Shown here: in pieces, positions 6,678-14,078 of the stretch | Position numbering within the stretch: position 1 is the first letter of the stretch | How the letters are laid out: the number at the start of each line of letters is the position of its first letter | DNA from: JAUPVO01 sp964420875 | GTDB lineage: Bacteria > Patescibacteriota > Minisyncoccia > Phycocordibacterales > UBA5272 | Length of the DNA: 18,582 nucleotides | Direction: 5' to 3' | Assembly (NCBI GenBank): GCA_964420875.1 | Contig: CAYQUK010000010.1 | Location: forward strand, 1-18,582 | Position numbers and translations under genes: made by a program | Notes under the pieces: generated by a model | The model's input: the letters and a program-made list of their open reading frames with translations, nothing else | Database searches by the model: none | What the model was told of the DNA's origin: nothing

Positions 6678-7940
6678 CTATTTAACCAAAACACTAGTAC
6701 TGCCAGTATAAAGTAACACCGTATCAAAAGACCCCTTTTCTTTGCCGTAAACCTCGATTTTGTAGTCTTTTTTGCTAGATATTGTAATTGGGTCCAGTAT
6801 TATCTTATAAGAAGTATTTGGGTTGAGTCTTTTCAGCTCTGGGATATTGCCGTCATATACTGTGACTTTTTTATCAACTGTCAGATTAACAACTATATCA
6901 TCTATGGCATAGTCGCTCTTGTTGGCAACATTTATCTCTAATGTATAAGGTTTGCCAACTGAGGCGTATTGCTCGTCTCTTTGTTCTACTTTTATTGTTG
7001 GATTTATAGCTATAGGGGTATCTACTATCACCATCTCATGTCTCGCGCTAGCATATTGTGACCCCTCTCCTATGTCCGCCTTTGCAGAGGCGTATATGCG
7101 AAATGTTCTCGCCGTACCTACACTATCTTTAAAATTACCTCTGATTTGAAAAGTCTTTTCTTCTCCCAATGCTAGAGCATCTATATCTATACGAGTCTGA
7201 CTTGTAGAACTAGCCACCCTCTTTATAACAAAACCAGTAGGTAACTCAAAACTAAATACACTCGGAACAAATTCATTTTGCGCTACATTTTTTATTTTTG
7301 CAGTCAACACAAACTCGTTGTCGTTGATAATTTGTGTTGGTCCAGATATTTCTAATGTCACTAATGGAGCGGCTATTTTAACGCTCGCCGCAATACTTTT
7401 GTTATAAGTAGCATTTGAGCCGGAGAGATCATATGACATGACTATTTTAACGTTGCGTATATCTCCCTCTTCTCCAAACATTATCATTGGACTGCTGGTT
7501 GCTAATAATGTACTGGCCTCTATGTCTCCAAAATAAAACTCAGCTCTCCCTGTATCCAAGCTGCCATTAACACTACGCCCTCTCTCGTATGTCAATTCTG
7601 CTTTTACATTTCTAAGAGGCAACTCGTTTTGATTTGAAACAGAAAAATTGAAATCTTTTATTTTACCAGAGTCTACAAACAGTGCTGAGTCTATTGTCAG
7701 TATTATTTTTTCTGCGTCTACTTGATTGCGTTTTGAATACACTTGATATGCAGCATATGCCCCAGCTAAAACAAATAAAATAATAGACCCTATTAAAAAC
7801 TTTAAAAATAAGCTCTTCTTTTTTATTTCTGCTGGCACAACTTCATCACCTACAGCATTACCTCTGTTGTTTATCTCTTCTGTCCTGTCCCAGAATGGAG
7901 ATATATCTGTACGGTTTTCGTCGTTTATTGGAGTTTCCAT
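6678..7940 (-). CDS. Membrane-anchored protein with extracytoplasmic beta-sandwich (CARDB-like) domains
   Basis: The function is unknown. The 420-aa protein has a charged 43-residue cytoplasmic tail (including ISPFWDRTEEINNRGN), one membrane helix at about 44-66, then some 350 residues outside the cell. The outer part reads as about three repeated beta-sandwich units (about 75-190, 190-310 and 310-420), with phrases typical of CARDB/DUF11-type immunoglobulin-like folds such as LEISGPTQIINDNEFVLTAK and LEINVANKSDYAIDDIVV. No catalytic motif is seen. It sits between recO and the AI-2E permease. The ATG at 7940 lies 9 bases after an extended -10 box that overlaps the recO stop. An envelope-structure or attachment role is plausible but is only inference. 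Confidence 0.8.
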   Translation of the reverse strand: METPINDENRTDISPFWDRTEEINNRGNAVGDEVVPAEIKKKSLFLKFLIGSIILFVLAGAYAAYQVYSKRNQVDAEKIILTIDSALFVDSGKIKDFNFSVSNQNELPLRNVKAELTYERGRSVNGSLDTGRAEFYFGDIEASTLLATSSPMIMFGEEGDIRNVKIVMSYDLSGSNATYNKSIAASVKIAAPLVTLEISGPTQIINDNEFVLTAKIKNVAQNEFVPSVFSFELPTGFVIKRVASSTSQTRIDIDALALGEEKTFQIRGNFKDSVGTARTFRIYASAKADIGEGSQYASARHEMVIVDTPIAINPTIKVEQRDEQYASVGKPYTLEINVANKSDYAIDDIVVNLTVDKKVTVYDGNIPELKRLNPNTSYKIILDPITISSKKDYKIEVYGKEKGSFDTVLLYTGSTSVLVK

Positions 7941-7949
7941 ATTGTATAC

Positions 7950-7958
7950 ATTATAGCA
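7950..7958 (-). promoter_or_regulatory. Extended -10 promoter of the 420-aa anchored protein gene
   Basis: TGCTATAAT on the minus strand is a perfect extended -10 (hexamer 7955-7950). The TAA inside the hexamer is also the recO stop codon. Nine bases lie between the box and the ATG, so the leader is about 2-3 nt and holds no Shine-Dalgarno site. Confidence 0.55.
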
Positions 7959-8499
7959 TGCTCTCCACTATTGATTTTTGTATTGTATTCACAAATACTT
8001 TTTTATTTAGACTTGATAACAGATAAAAATGATTGATATCACTGTTAATATACTCTTCTTTTGTGAGTGATAGATTTTCAATATCGAGATATCCGAGCTG
8101 AATCAAAACTTCTGCGAACAGTGATATACGCAGTTGCTGCAAATCAAAATCACTATTTAGATTAGAATATTCTACCAATCTGTCGAACAGCTTCACATTT
8201 TTACCTTCACCGTGTATGAACTTTGCAACACACTCGCAAACATGAGTTATAAATTTGTTCCCATTTTGTATTTCATTCGCCCCAGTCAGTCTATATATCT
8301 CCTTCCCACGCACCACTGTTATCTGAGACATGTGATTCACGCGTATATGCCCTCGCAATTTTACACTCTTGCGGAGTGATGTACTACGAACCAGTATCAT
8401 ACCAAAGTCCCTAGTATATGCCTTGAAAACAATATCATCCTCCCCCGACTCATACATCGAGATTATAAACGCCTCTGTGGTGTACTTTTCAATAGCCAT
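7951..8499 (-). CDS. recO: DNA repair protein RecO (short form)
   Basis: RecO binds single-stranded DNA and, with RecR, loads RecA at gaps. The N-terminal 80 residues fit the RecO OB fold (TTEAFIISMYESGEDDIVFK, then TRDFGMILVRSTSLRKS), and the helical part keeps the family's LIQLGYLD. At 182 aa it is clearly shorter than the roughly 240 aa of E. coli RecO; the end of the helical domain is reduced and no zinc-binding Cys cluster is present. It starts one base after the ileS stop, without its own ribosome-binding site, so translational coupling to ileS is likely. Confidence 0.85.
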   Translation of the reverse strand: MAIEKYTTEAFIISMYESGEDDIVFKAYTRDFGMILVRSTSLRKSVKLRGHIRVNHMSQITVVRGKEIYRLTGANEIQNGNKFITHVCECVAKFIHGEGKNVKLFDRLVEYSNLNSDFDLQQLRISLFAEVLIQLGYLDIENLSLTKEEYINSDINHFYLLSSLNKKVFVNTIQKSIVESML

Positions 8500-8500
8500 T

Positions 8501-11500
8501 TTACGCAGCCTTCTCGACTATAAAGTCCTCGCTGACGTGGCATTCGCGGATTTTCATTTCTGTTTTGTATTGCTCGTCCACTAGATCATATCTGTCAGCC
8601 TCGATGAAAAGTATTATGTAGTCGCTCGCCACCAGGTTCAGCTCTTTGCGTCTATCTTTTATTTCTCTAGCTAGTTCGCGCTGTTTACCCTCACGTATCA
8701 GTTCTGGATTAAGATTCATATCTAGTTCACATGCCTCACTTCCCTCATTAACTCTTATCTCTTTTACATTCACCTCCTCAGCTATGATTTCAAAATATTT
8801 CTTGTCTATATTTTTATTTATTGTTGCGAGTGACAGTGGCTGACGTACTGGCAGGTTATTTTTCTGTCTTATCATTAGTAATGCGGTAACAACATCACGT
8901 ACATCACGCATTTCTTTTATTACATTTTCATCAACAGACTTTTTCTCTGGATAAGTTTGCAAATGCACACTCTCATTTGTCCCAAATACGTCTTGATATA
9001 CACGCTCAGCGATGAACGGCATAACAGGAGCAATGGCTTTTGAAAATTCTACGAAAACATATTTCATTGTTTCGAGGGCCTCAACAGATCCGTCTTTTAA
9101 TCTGTCACGAGATCTACGTAGATACCATGTCGACAAGTCGTCGATAAATAGATCCACACCGCTCACTGCCTCGTCTAATTTATAATTTTCATACCCGTCC
9201 ACACTTCTATTTATGACTTCATGCAGTCTATTTAATATCCAAATATCAAGAATATTATGTGAACCAGTTCCCATTTTTACATCCTCTGTTTTGTACATAT
9301 TGTAAAAATCGAGTACATTTTCCAGTCTCTGTATGTTTTTCTTGTATACCTCTTCTGGTAATGAGTCCGGGAACTCTACGGCTTCACCGCGCATAGCCGG
9401 ACTATTTACTAATGCATAACGCAATGCATCGGCTCCATATTTCTCAACCAGAAGCATTGGGTCTGTGTAATTTTTCAAACTCTTCGAAAGTTTCTCACCC
9501 CCTTTTGCTAACACATGCCCATTCACTATCACATGTTTAAATGGTGACTGATCGAAAAGCCCAACACCAACATTAATCAAAGAGTAGAACCAGCCACGAG
9601 TCTGATCCACACCCTCAGCGATAAAGTCTGCTGGGAAATTTTTCTTGAACACCTCTTCATTTTCAAATGGATAATGCAACTGCGCAAATGGCATCGAGCC
9701 AGATTCAAACCAACAGTCGAACACGTCCCCTATCAATTTCATATCATTCCCCTCGCTGTCTTTGAGTACCACCTTATCAATATGTGGACGATGGAGATTG
9801 ATAGCGCCAGTCGCATCACGTGGTACTAATTTGTAATCTATTTTTCTTATTTCTCCGTTGCGAGGATAAAGTCTTGTATCATGAGCCAGCTCATCAGCAA
9901 TCAATGCCTCTTCTGTTATTAACTCCCCACCAGCTATCATCATACGCATTGGCCCTCCATGAGTAACCAATAGTATTTTTTTATTTGTAAACTTTTTCTC
10001 CAAATCCTCTATAACAGATACACATCTATTCATTATTTCCCCATGTGTCTCACCTCCTTCTGGACGAGTTTTCAATTTTAAGTAATCAACAGAACCCATA
10101 CTACTAATATAATTATCTATAGGCTTACCATCAAAAACCCCGAGATTCATCTCACGAAGTCTGTCTTCAATCAAAACCTGTTTCCCATTAGCCACTATTT
10201 CTGCCGTTTCTTTTGTTCTTAAAAACGGAGACGAGATTATCACATCAAAATCTACATCAAAACTTTTTATAGAATCCTCAACTTGTACTCTACCTTTTTC
10301 TGTTAAGTGATTATTCGGATCACCACTAGAATCTACAACCATGTCCACATTGCTCTTTGCTTCACCGTGGCGCATTACATAGTATTCATTGTTTGCCTTT
10401 TGTTTATTTGCAATATCCATGAGTGATCCTGCAACAAATATCTCATCAGTCTTAACAGATTTCCAAATTGGTAGTGGCGCACCCCAATAGCGGCGGCGTG
10501 ATACAGCCCACTCGCGAGCCCCCTCCAACCATTTTCCAAATCTACCATCACGAGTATGCTCGGGTACCCATTTTGTCTTTTGATTTTCAGATATTAATTT
10601 ATCTTTTATTTTTGGCACATCTACGAACCATGATGAGGTGGCATAGTTGAGTAGTGGGGTCTTGCATCTCCAGCAAAGCGGGTAGCTGTGCACCACTTTT
10701 TCTTTGCTGAATAGCTTGCCATTATGTGCCAGCCATTTTACTATCTCTATATCTGTACTAATGCTGTCGTCTTTTTTCTTTACTACTAACCCAGACAATT
10801 CTGGAACAGATTTTTCTACATCAGACACGAAATGTCCACTCATTAGCACGTGTTTTATAACTGGTATATTGTTTGCCTTTGCCAGCTCCATATCCTCCGC
10901 GCCAAATGCTGGGGCCTCGTGGGCGATACCTGTCCCCGACTCATCAGTGATAAAGTCAGCATGCCAGATTTTAAATACGTTTTCGCTGTTTTCTAGTTTA
11001 TTTAAATACGTCTCATTATTGAAAACATTAAATGGTGGTAAATACTTTTTACCTATCAAAGAACCAAAGTTAACATCTACACTTTCCAAAATATTTTTAC
11101 CTACGAAAACTTTATCTACTAACTTTTTTGAAACAATATAAAAATTCTCATCATCTGCAACTTTTATTTTTACGTATTCCAGATTTTTATTGATAGCGAG
11201 GGCGGTGTTGCCAGGCAATGTCCAAGGAGTTGTAGTCCAGGCAAGAACAAATGTCCCCGGTTCATCAGCTAGCTCAAATTTTGTTGTCACTGTCATGTCA
11301 GTCAGGTCAACGTACTCACCACTCACCTCGCTCTGTGCCAGCGGTGTCTCACATCTTGGACAGATATGCATTATCTTGTACCCCTCATATGCGAGACCTT
11401 TGTCATACAATTGCTTCCAAGCCCACCATATACTTTCTGTATATGTGGCATCCATAGTTTTGTAAGCGTTATCCATATCCACCCATCTACCGAGACGTGG

Positions 11501-11899
11501 TATAACATTTTTCCACTCTGCGTCATATCTCATTACTGATGCTGCGCAGGCGTCGGTAAACTTTTCAATACCGAGATCTTCGATGTCTTGTTTTGAATTT
11601 AGACTTAGCTCTTTTTCTATCAAGTTCTCAATTGGTAAACCGTGACAATCCCAACCCCAAACACGACGAACACCGTATCCATTCATGGCTTTATATCTCG
11701 GTATTACATCCTTTATTGTCCCTGCCAATATGTGCCCATGATGTGGCAAACCTGTTGCAAAAGGCGGGCCATCGTAAAAGGTAAAATCTTTATTTTTACC
11801 TACAAGACTCTTTTGAAATACATCATTCTTCTCCCAATACTTGAGGGTTTCTATTTCTTTTTCATTTATGGTCTTTTTTACAACTTTATTGTCACTCAT
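8501..11899 (-). CDS. ileS: Isoleucyl-tRNA synthetase with inserted histidine-phosphatase domain
   Basis: It charges tRNA-Ile and edits mischarged valine. In order: HHGH (HIGH box) at residues 53-56; CPRC at 180-183; CP1 editing domain about 195-400 with TTTPWTLPGN and GTGIAHEAPAFG; CWRC at 409-412; WAVSRRRYWGAPLPIW at 464-479; then an extra domain at about 505-690; the normal catalytic core resumes with LHRPHIDKVV (702-711), DCWFESGSMP and KLSKS (803-807), followed by the anticodon-binding helices. The extra domain is a complete histidine phosphatase: VMRHGEAKSN (R510, H511), SSPFLRTKETAE (R561), REMNLGVFDG (E583) and VTHGGP (H647). The reading frame runs straight through, so both functions should be in one polypeptide of 1132 aa. 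The start at 11899 is exactly 6 bases after an extended -10 box. recO follows one base downstream. Confidence 0.97.
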   Translation of the reverse strand: MSDNKVVKKTINEKEIETLKYWEKNDVFQKSLVGKNKDFTFYDGPPFATGLPHHGHILAGTIKDVIPRYKAMNGYGVRRVWGWDCHGLPIENLIEKELSLNSKQDIEDLGIEKFTDACAASVMRYDAEWKNVIPRLGRWVDMDNAYKTMDATYTESIWWAWKQLYDKGLAYEGYKIMHICPRCETPLAQSEVSGEYVDLTDMTVTTKFELADEPGTFVLAWTTTPWTLPGNTALAINKNLEYVKIKVADDENFYIVSKKLVDKVFVGKNILESVDVNFGSLIGKKYLPPFNVFNNETYLNKLENSENVFKIWHADFITDESGTGIAHEAPAFGAEDMELAKANNIPVIKHVLMSGHFVSDVEKSVPELSGLVVKKKDDSISTDIEIVKWLAHNGKLFSKEKVVHSYPLCWRCKTPLLNYATSSWFVDVPKIKDKLISENQKTKWVPEHTRDGRFGKWLEGAREWAVSRRRYWGAPLPIWKSVKTDEIFVAGSLMDIANKQKANNEYYVMRHGEAKSNVDMVVDSSGDPNNHLTEKGRVQVEDSIKSFDVDFDVIISSPFLRTKETAEIVANGKQVLIEDRLREMNLGVFDGKPIDNYISSMGSVDYLKLKTRPEGGETHGEIMNRCVSVIEDLEKKFTNKKILLVTHGGPMRMMIAGGELITEEALIADELAHDTRLYPRNGEIRKIDYKLVPRDATGAINLHRPHIDKVVLKDSEGNDMKLIGDVFDCWFESGSMPFAQLHYPFENEEVFKKNFPADFIAEGVDQTRGWFYSLINVGVGLFDQSPFKHVIVNGHVLAKGGEKLSKSLKNYTDPMLLVEKYGADALRYALVNSPAMRGEAVEFPDSLPEEVYKKNIQRLENVLDFYNMYKTEDVKMGTGSHNILDIWILNRLHEVINRSVDGYENYKLDEAVSGVDLFIDDLSTWYLRRSRDRLKDGSVEALETMKYVFVEFSKAIAPVMPFIAERVYQDVFGTNESVHLQTYPEKKSVDENVIKEMRDVRDVVTALLMIRQKNNLPVRQPLSLATINKNIDKKYFEIIAEEVNVKEIRVNEGSEACELDMNLNPELIREGKQRELAREIKDRRKELNLVASDYIILFIEADRYDLVDEQYKTEMKIRECHVSEDFIVEKAA
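9830..10387 (-). other. Histidine-phosphatase (phosphoglycerate mutase-like) domain inside ileS
   Basis: This is the part of ileS coding for residues about 505-690. It keeps every hallmark of the histidine phosphatase superfamily: RHG with the nucleophilic His511, Arg510 and Arg561 in the phosphate pocket, the acidic residue Glu583, and the second catalytic His647 in THGG. It sits after the point where ordinary IleRS has a short variable loop between the SRxRYWGxPxPIW block and the LHRPxxD block, so it can fold out without breaking the catalytic core. It is not an intein, as there are no splice-site residues or endonuclease motifs. Its substrate is unknown. Confidence 0.92.
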
Positions 11900-11905
11900 T
11901 CAGCC

Positions 11906-11914
11906 ATTTTATCA
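11906..11914 (-). promoter_or_regulatory. Extended -10 promoter of ileS
   Basis: TGATAAAAT on the minus strand (hexamer TAAAAT, 11911-11906) is followed by 6 bases and then the ileS ATG, which puts +1 on the start codon. TTTAAA at 11934-11929 is a weak -35 at 17 bp. It lies just past the terminator of the preceding gene, so ileS begins a new transcription unit. There is no room for a leader with a T-box or Shine-Dalgarno site. Confidence 0.55.
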
Positions 11915-11945
11915 CAAAGACTAACTATTTTAAATAAAACAAAAA

Positions 11946-11962
11946 GCGGTAACCAGTACCGC
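11946..11962 (-). terminator. Intrinsic terminator of the 73-aa gene
   Basis: GCGGTA (11946-11951) and TACCGC (11957-11962) form a 6-bp stem with a 5-nt loop. On the minus strand it is followed by TTTTTGTTTTATTT. It begins about 18 bases after the stop codon of the 73-aa gene and separates that unit from ileS. Confidence 0.75.
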
Positions 11963-11980
11963 CTTTAACGCGCCAGAACA

Positions 11981-12202
11981 TCAATGCCCCCTGGCACGCA
12001 ATGCCAGACTACGCAAATGCATATCGTTGAAAGACGTAGTCGTGGGGTCGACAGGACGAGAGAGATCAACGCGCGCAACTGCGGCACGTTCCCACATGTC
12101 CGTGATAGTTGGCCTAGCCTCAAAGGCCGCCTGTGCACGAGTCGAGATATCGAATGGCACGGCTGGTGCGACCACTAGAGTTGCAGGTTTATTTGTTTCC
12201 AT
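11981..12202 (-). CDS. Small protein of unknown function, 73 aa
   Basis: No family is recognised. The protein starts METNKPATLVVAPAVPFD, is rich in Ala, Arg, Thr and Val, has no membrane segment or Cys pattern, and ends RSLALRARGH. Codons are visibly GC-richer than those of ileS or argS. The ATG at 12202 is preferred because the Shine-Dalgarno-like GAGGTGG lies just upstream; a GTG two codons earlier would overlap that site. The stop is TGA, which no backbone gene here uses. With its own promoter, ribosome-binding site and terminator it reads as a compact expressed unit, probably acquired. The ORF is short and lacks homology support, so a non-coding RNA cannot be excluded. Confidence 0.5.
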   Translation of the reverse strand: METNKPATLVVAPAVPFDISTRAQAAFEARPTITDMWERAAVARVDLSRPVDPTTTSFNDMHLRSLALRARGH

Positions 12203-12231
12203 TTCCACCTCAAAATTTCTGTCCAGACTTT

Positions 12232-12237
12232 AGTATA
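12232..12237 (-). promoter_or_regulatory. -10 box for the 73-aa gene
   Basis: TATACT on the minus strand (12237-12232) would start transcription near 12225 and give a leader of about 23 nt that ends in the GAGGTGG ribosome-binding site. A -35 at 17 bp would be TTCTTT, which is poor. It lies right after the lipoprotein terminator. Confidence 0.35.
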
Positions 12238-12263
12238 TATCAAAAACATAAACAAAAGAAAAA

Positions 12264-12277
12264 GCCTCCGTAGAGGC
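12264..12277 (-). terminator. Intrinsic terminator of the lipoprotein gene
   Basis: GCCTC (12264-12268) and GAGGC (12273-12277) close a 4-nt loop. The minus strand continues TTTTTCTTTTG. It starts about 20 bases after the lipoprotein stop codon. The plus side has only CTTTTG, so it acts mainly on the minus strand. Confidence 0.7.
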
Positions 12278-12298
12278 CTTTTGCTGCGTGGTGTTTAG

Positions 12299-13282
12299 CT
12301 ACGCAGGTAACTGTTGTTGGCATATTTGCACATCGGTAAGTTTGAAAATTTCACCGTTCTTCACAACGGCGACAACTTCATTCTTCTCGTTAACCGACAA
12401 CGACACTCCTTTTGTGGACGTAGCGATCGGAGAGTCTGTTTCAATTGTTGTGTACTCAAGTCCATTGCAGGAGCGCAAAAGTACGATCCCCAGGCTGACC
12501 TCTTTGGAGTTATCCCACTTAACTGCAATAAGGTAGTAGTTGAACTTGGCTTTTGCCTCCGCGGCGAAAGTGAGATTGTCTTTCCATAAATCAGGAGGTA
12601 GTACCTCTTTCACATTGCCTGAAGCATCAGTCCACTTTTTGTAGTTCACGTTGTCATTGCTGTACATCAGGGCCATCCTGGCCCCAGCGCCATCAGTCAA
12701 GAAAGTGAACTTGTTAGCACGTGGGTTCGCGTCATTAATCGGAGCATTAACTGGCCCATTAAGCACGGTGTATGCCATCGAGTTTGTGTTGATGAAGTCA
12801 ACCTTCTCCTTGGTGATGTCCATGCCGTTGCAGTCTGGTCCAGACTTCCCGGAAGTTGGGTAATAGGACCCTTGTCCGTAACCCTTACCGATCTCTGTCA
12901 TGCCAGCCATCATGTAGCACGTTCCTGTGTCATCCCTGGCTACTGCAACTGTACGCAGCGTTCGGTTGCCAAAGTTAGCCTCAACTTTCGGTTGAGACAA
13001 TGAGTCAAAAGTTCCCTCTACGGAGTAGAGGTTGGCTGACGTTGGACTGAGTGCGCCGCTCCCCTCCGGATTGAAGAAAAACTTCACCCCTCCGCCTGGT
13101 TTTTGAACAGTCGCAACGTAGCTAGTCCAGAACTGGTACGGCAATAGGTTTGCCAACCTTGTCCAGAGCGAAGATGAAGTTGTTGGCGGAGGTGTATGGC
13201 TTGGGCCATCTCCACCACCTCCACCACAGGCAGCGAGTAGTGACATGACCGCGGCTGCGGCCATGATAAGTAACTTTTTCAT
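12299..13282 (-). CDS. Putative lipoprotein, 327 aa, function unknown
   Basis: A lipid-anchored exported protein: MKKLLIMAAAAVMSLLAAC is a classic signal peptide with lipobox LAAC and Cys19 as the lipidation site, followed by a Gly run and a Pro/Thr linker. The rest (about 45-327) is mostly beta-strand-like with short repeats such as ALMYSNDNVNYKKW and a late VVAVVKNGEIFKL, which faintly recall sialidase-type beta-propeller blades; this is a guess. The ATG at 13282 is chosen over one 10 codons earlier because AGAGGAG lies 8-9 bases upstream and the signal peptide starts exactly there. Codon use is GC-richer than in the neighbours, and promoter, SD and terminator are all conventional, suggesting acquisition from another bacterium. 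Confidence 0.8.
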   Translation of the reverse strand: MKKLLIMAAAAVMSLLAACGGGGGDGPSHTPPPTTSSSLWTRLANLLPYQFWTSYVATVQKPGGGVKFFFNPEGSGALSPTSANLYSVEGTFDSLSQPKVEANFGNRTLRTVAVARDDTGTCYMMAGMTEIGKGYGQGSYYPTSGKSGPDCNGMDITKEKVDFINTNSMAYTVLNGPVNAPINDANPRANKFTFLTDGAGARMALMYSNDNVNYKKWTDASGNVKEVLPPDLWKDNLTFAAEAKAKFNYYLIAVKWDNSKEVSLGIVLLRSCNGLEYTTIETDSPIATSTKGVSLSVNEKNEVVAVVKNGEIFKLTDVQICQQQLPA

Positions 13283-13327
13283 AACGAGGTCTCCTCTAAA
13301 AACAATGAGCAAATTAAAAACCCCTTT

Positions 13328-13356
13328 ACTCTACAACTATCTTATAAATATGTCAA
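13328..13356 (-). promoter_or_regulatory. Sigma70 promoter of the lipoprotein gene
   Basis: A perfect -35 TTGACA (13356-13351) and TAGAGT (13333-13328) are separated by 17 bp on the minus strand. Transcription would start near 13321, giving a leader of about 40 nt with an AGAGGAG ribosome-binding site. This contrasts with the short extended -10 promoters of the backbone genes. The -35 lies directly beside the argS remnant. Confidence 0.6.
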
Positions 13357-13358
13357 CA

Positions 13359-13427
13359 TTACATCCTCTCAGGCGTTTTGATACCCAAAATAGACACGCT
13401 ATTCTCTAGAAAATATATTTTAAATAC
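13359..13427 (-). pseudogene. Remnant of an argS 3' end
   Basis: On the minus strand this stretch reads LENSVSILGIKTPERM and stops with TAA, matching the ArgRS C-terminus LKNGLHILGIKAPERM encoded at 14079. With one gap the match extends back to FKI (YKI in the intact copy), about 21 residues. The nucleotide match is strongest over the last 34 bases (3 mismatches). Upstream the frame runs into a stop at 13472-13470, inside the membrane-protein gene, and no start or synthetase body is present. It is therefore a displaced or duplicated argS end, not a gene. Confidence 0.85.
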
Positions 13428-13440
13428 TGATACTGTTTTC

Positions 13441-14061
13441 CTATAGAATATTACAGACACTTTGACACATTAAACTATCCTTAAAATCTGGACTTAGGTA
13501 ATAAGCGGTAAGCATCTGAAACGCTAGACCAAAAACCAAAATAATATATGGACTTAGGTAATATTTTAAAGTTATTTCTTTTTGTGATCTATCAGTAAAA
13601 AATAAAAATATTAGCCCTGCAAGTAAAAGTAGCCCTTGATCAAAAAAAATAGTTAAGACGAAAGCAGTCAGAAGCATTAATGTTTTAGATGTGTCCACAT
13701 CTTCCATTTTATTAATTAAAGCAACTTCTGCATCAGAAACACCACCTAAAATAACACTCTCTTCTTTTCTTAGTAAGAAAAAAATTGTGACTAATGATAC
13801 TAAATTAACAAATGTTTTAATTACTAAATAAAAAGCTAACTGTGAATCATGTAAACTATAATTAACCACTATATCAGTACCAACCTTTGAATATAGGCCG
13901 TATAAAAAGAAAGGCAGTATAATTATGCCGGGAAGGCAAAAAAACAAAGTATTAGACTTTCTACCTCCAATACGTTTAAAAATTGGTAAGAGAAATGAAA
14001 TTGCTGCAAAAAGCAAAACTAGGTTATAAATTAAAACAGGTACTGGATCAACTTCGTACAT
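13441..14061 (-). CDS. Integral membrane protein of unknown function, 206 aa
   Basis: No family is recognised. About five to six membrane segments are visible (near VLIYNLVLLFAAISFLLPIF, LPGIIILPFFLYGLY, FYLVIKTFVNLVSLVTIFFLL, LMLLTAFVLTIFF, LLLLAGLIFLFF and YIILVFGLAFQMLTAYYL), with a charged loop between the third and fourth. The ATG at 14061 is preferred over an earlier TTG because it lies exactly 6 bases after a perfect extended -10 box. The gene is AT-rich. It is the only gene between the two copies of the argS 3' end, so it probably arrived with the event that displaced that end. A duplicated YYLSP motif sits near the C-terminus. No terminator follows the stop. Confidence 0.75.
   Translation of the reverse strand: MYEVDPVPVLIYNLVLLFAAISFLLPIFKRIGGRKSNTLFFCLPGIIILPFFLYGLYSKVGTDIVVNYSLHDSQLAFYLVIKTFVNLVSLVTIFFLLRKEESVILGGVSDAEVALINKMEDVDTSKTLMLLTAFVLTIFFDQGLLLLAGLIFLFFTDRSQKEITLKYYLSPYIILVFGLAFQMLTAYYLSPDFKDSLMCQSVCNIL
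13489..13563. repeat. 15-bp direct repeat inside the membrane-protein gene
   Basis: TGGACTTAGGTAATA occurs at 13489-13503 and exactly 60 bp later at 13549-13563, with no mismatch. In the protein both copies encode YYLSP, on either side of the last membrane segment. It may be a chance or a small internal duplication of 20 codons. Confidence 0.6.
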
Positions 14062-14067
14062 AAACAA

Positions 14068-14076
14068 ATTATAACA
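14068..14076 (-). promoter_or_regulatory. Extended -10 promoter of the 206-aa membrane-protein gene
   Basis: TGTTATAAT on the minus strand (hexamer 14073-14068) is identical to the uppP and left-edge boxes. Six bases follow before the ATG at 14061, giving a fully leaderless mRNA. The box sits 3 bp after the argS stop. Confidence 0.6.
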
Positions 14077-14078
14077 CG

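Noticed and set aside
9830..10387. The insert in ileS as an intein or a mobile intron
   Set aside because: There are no splice-junction residues (Cys/Ser at the start, His-Asn at the end) and no homing-endonuclease motif; the segment matches a histidine phosphatase with all catalytic residues and sits in a loop.
11984..12233. Plus-strand ORFs of 64 and 68 aa opposite the 73-aa gene
   Set aside because: They lack ribosome-binding sites, and the terminators and promoter signals around them fit the minus strand.
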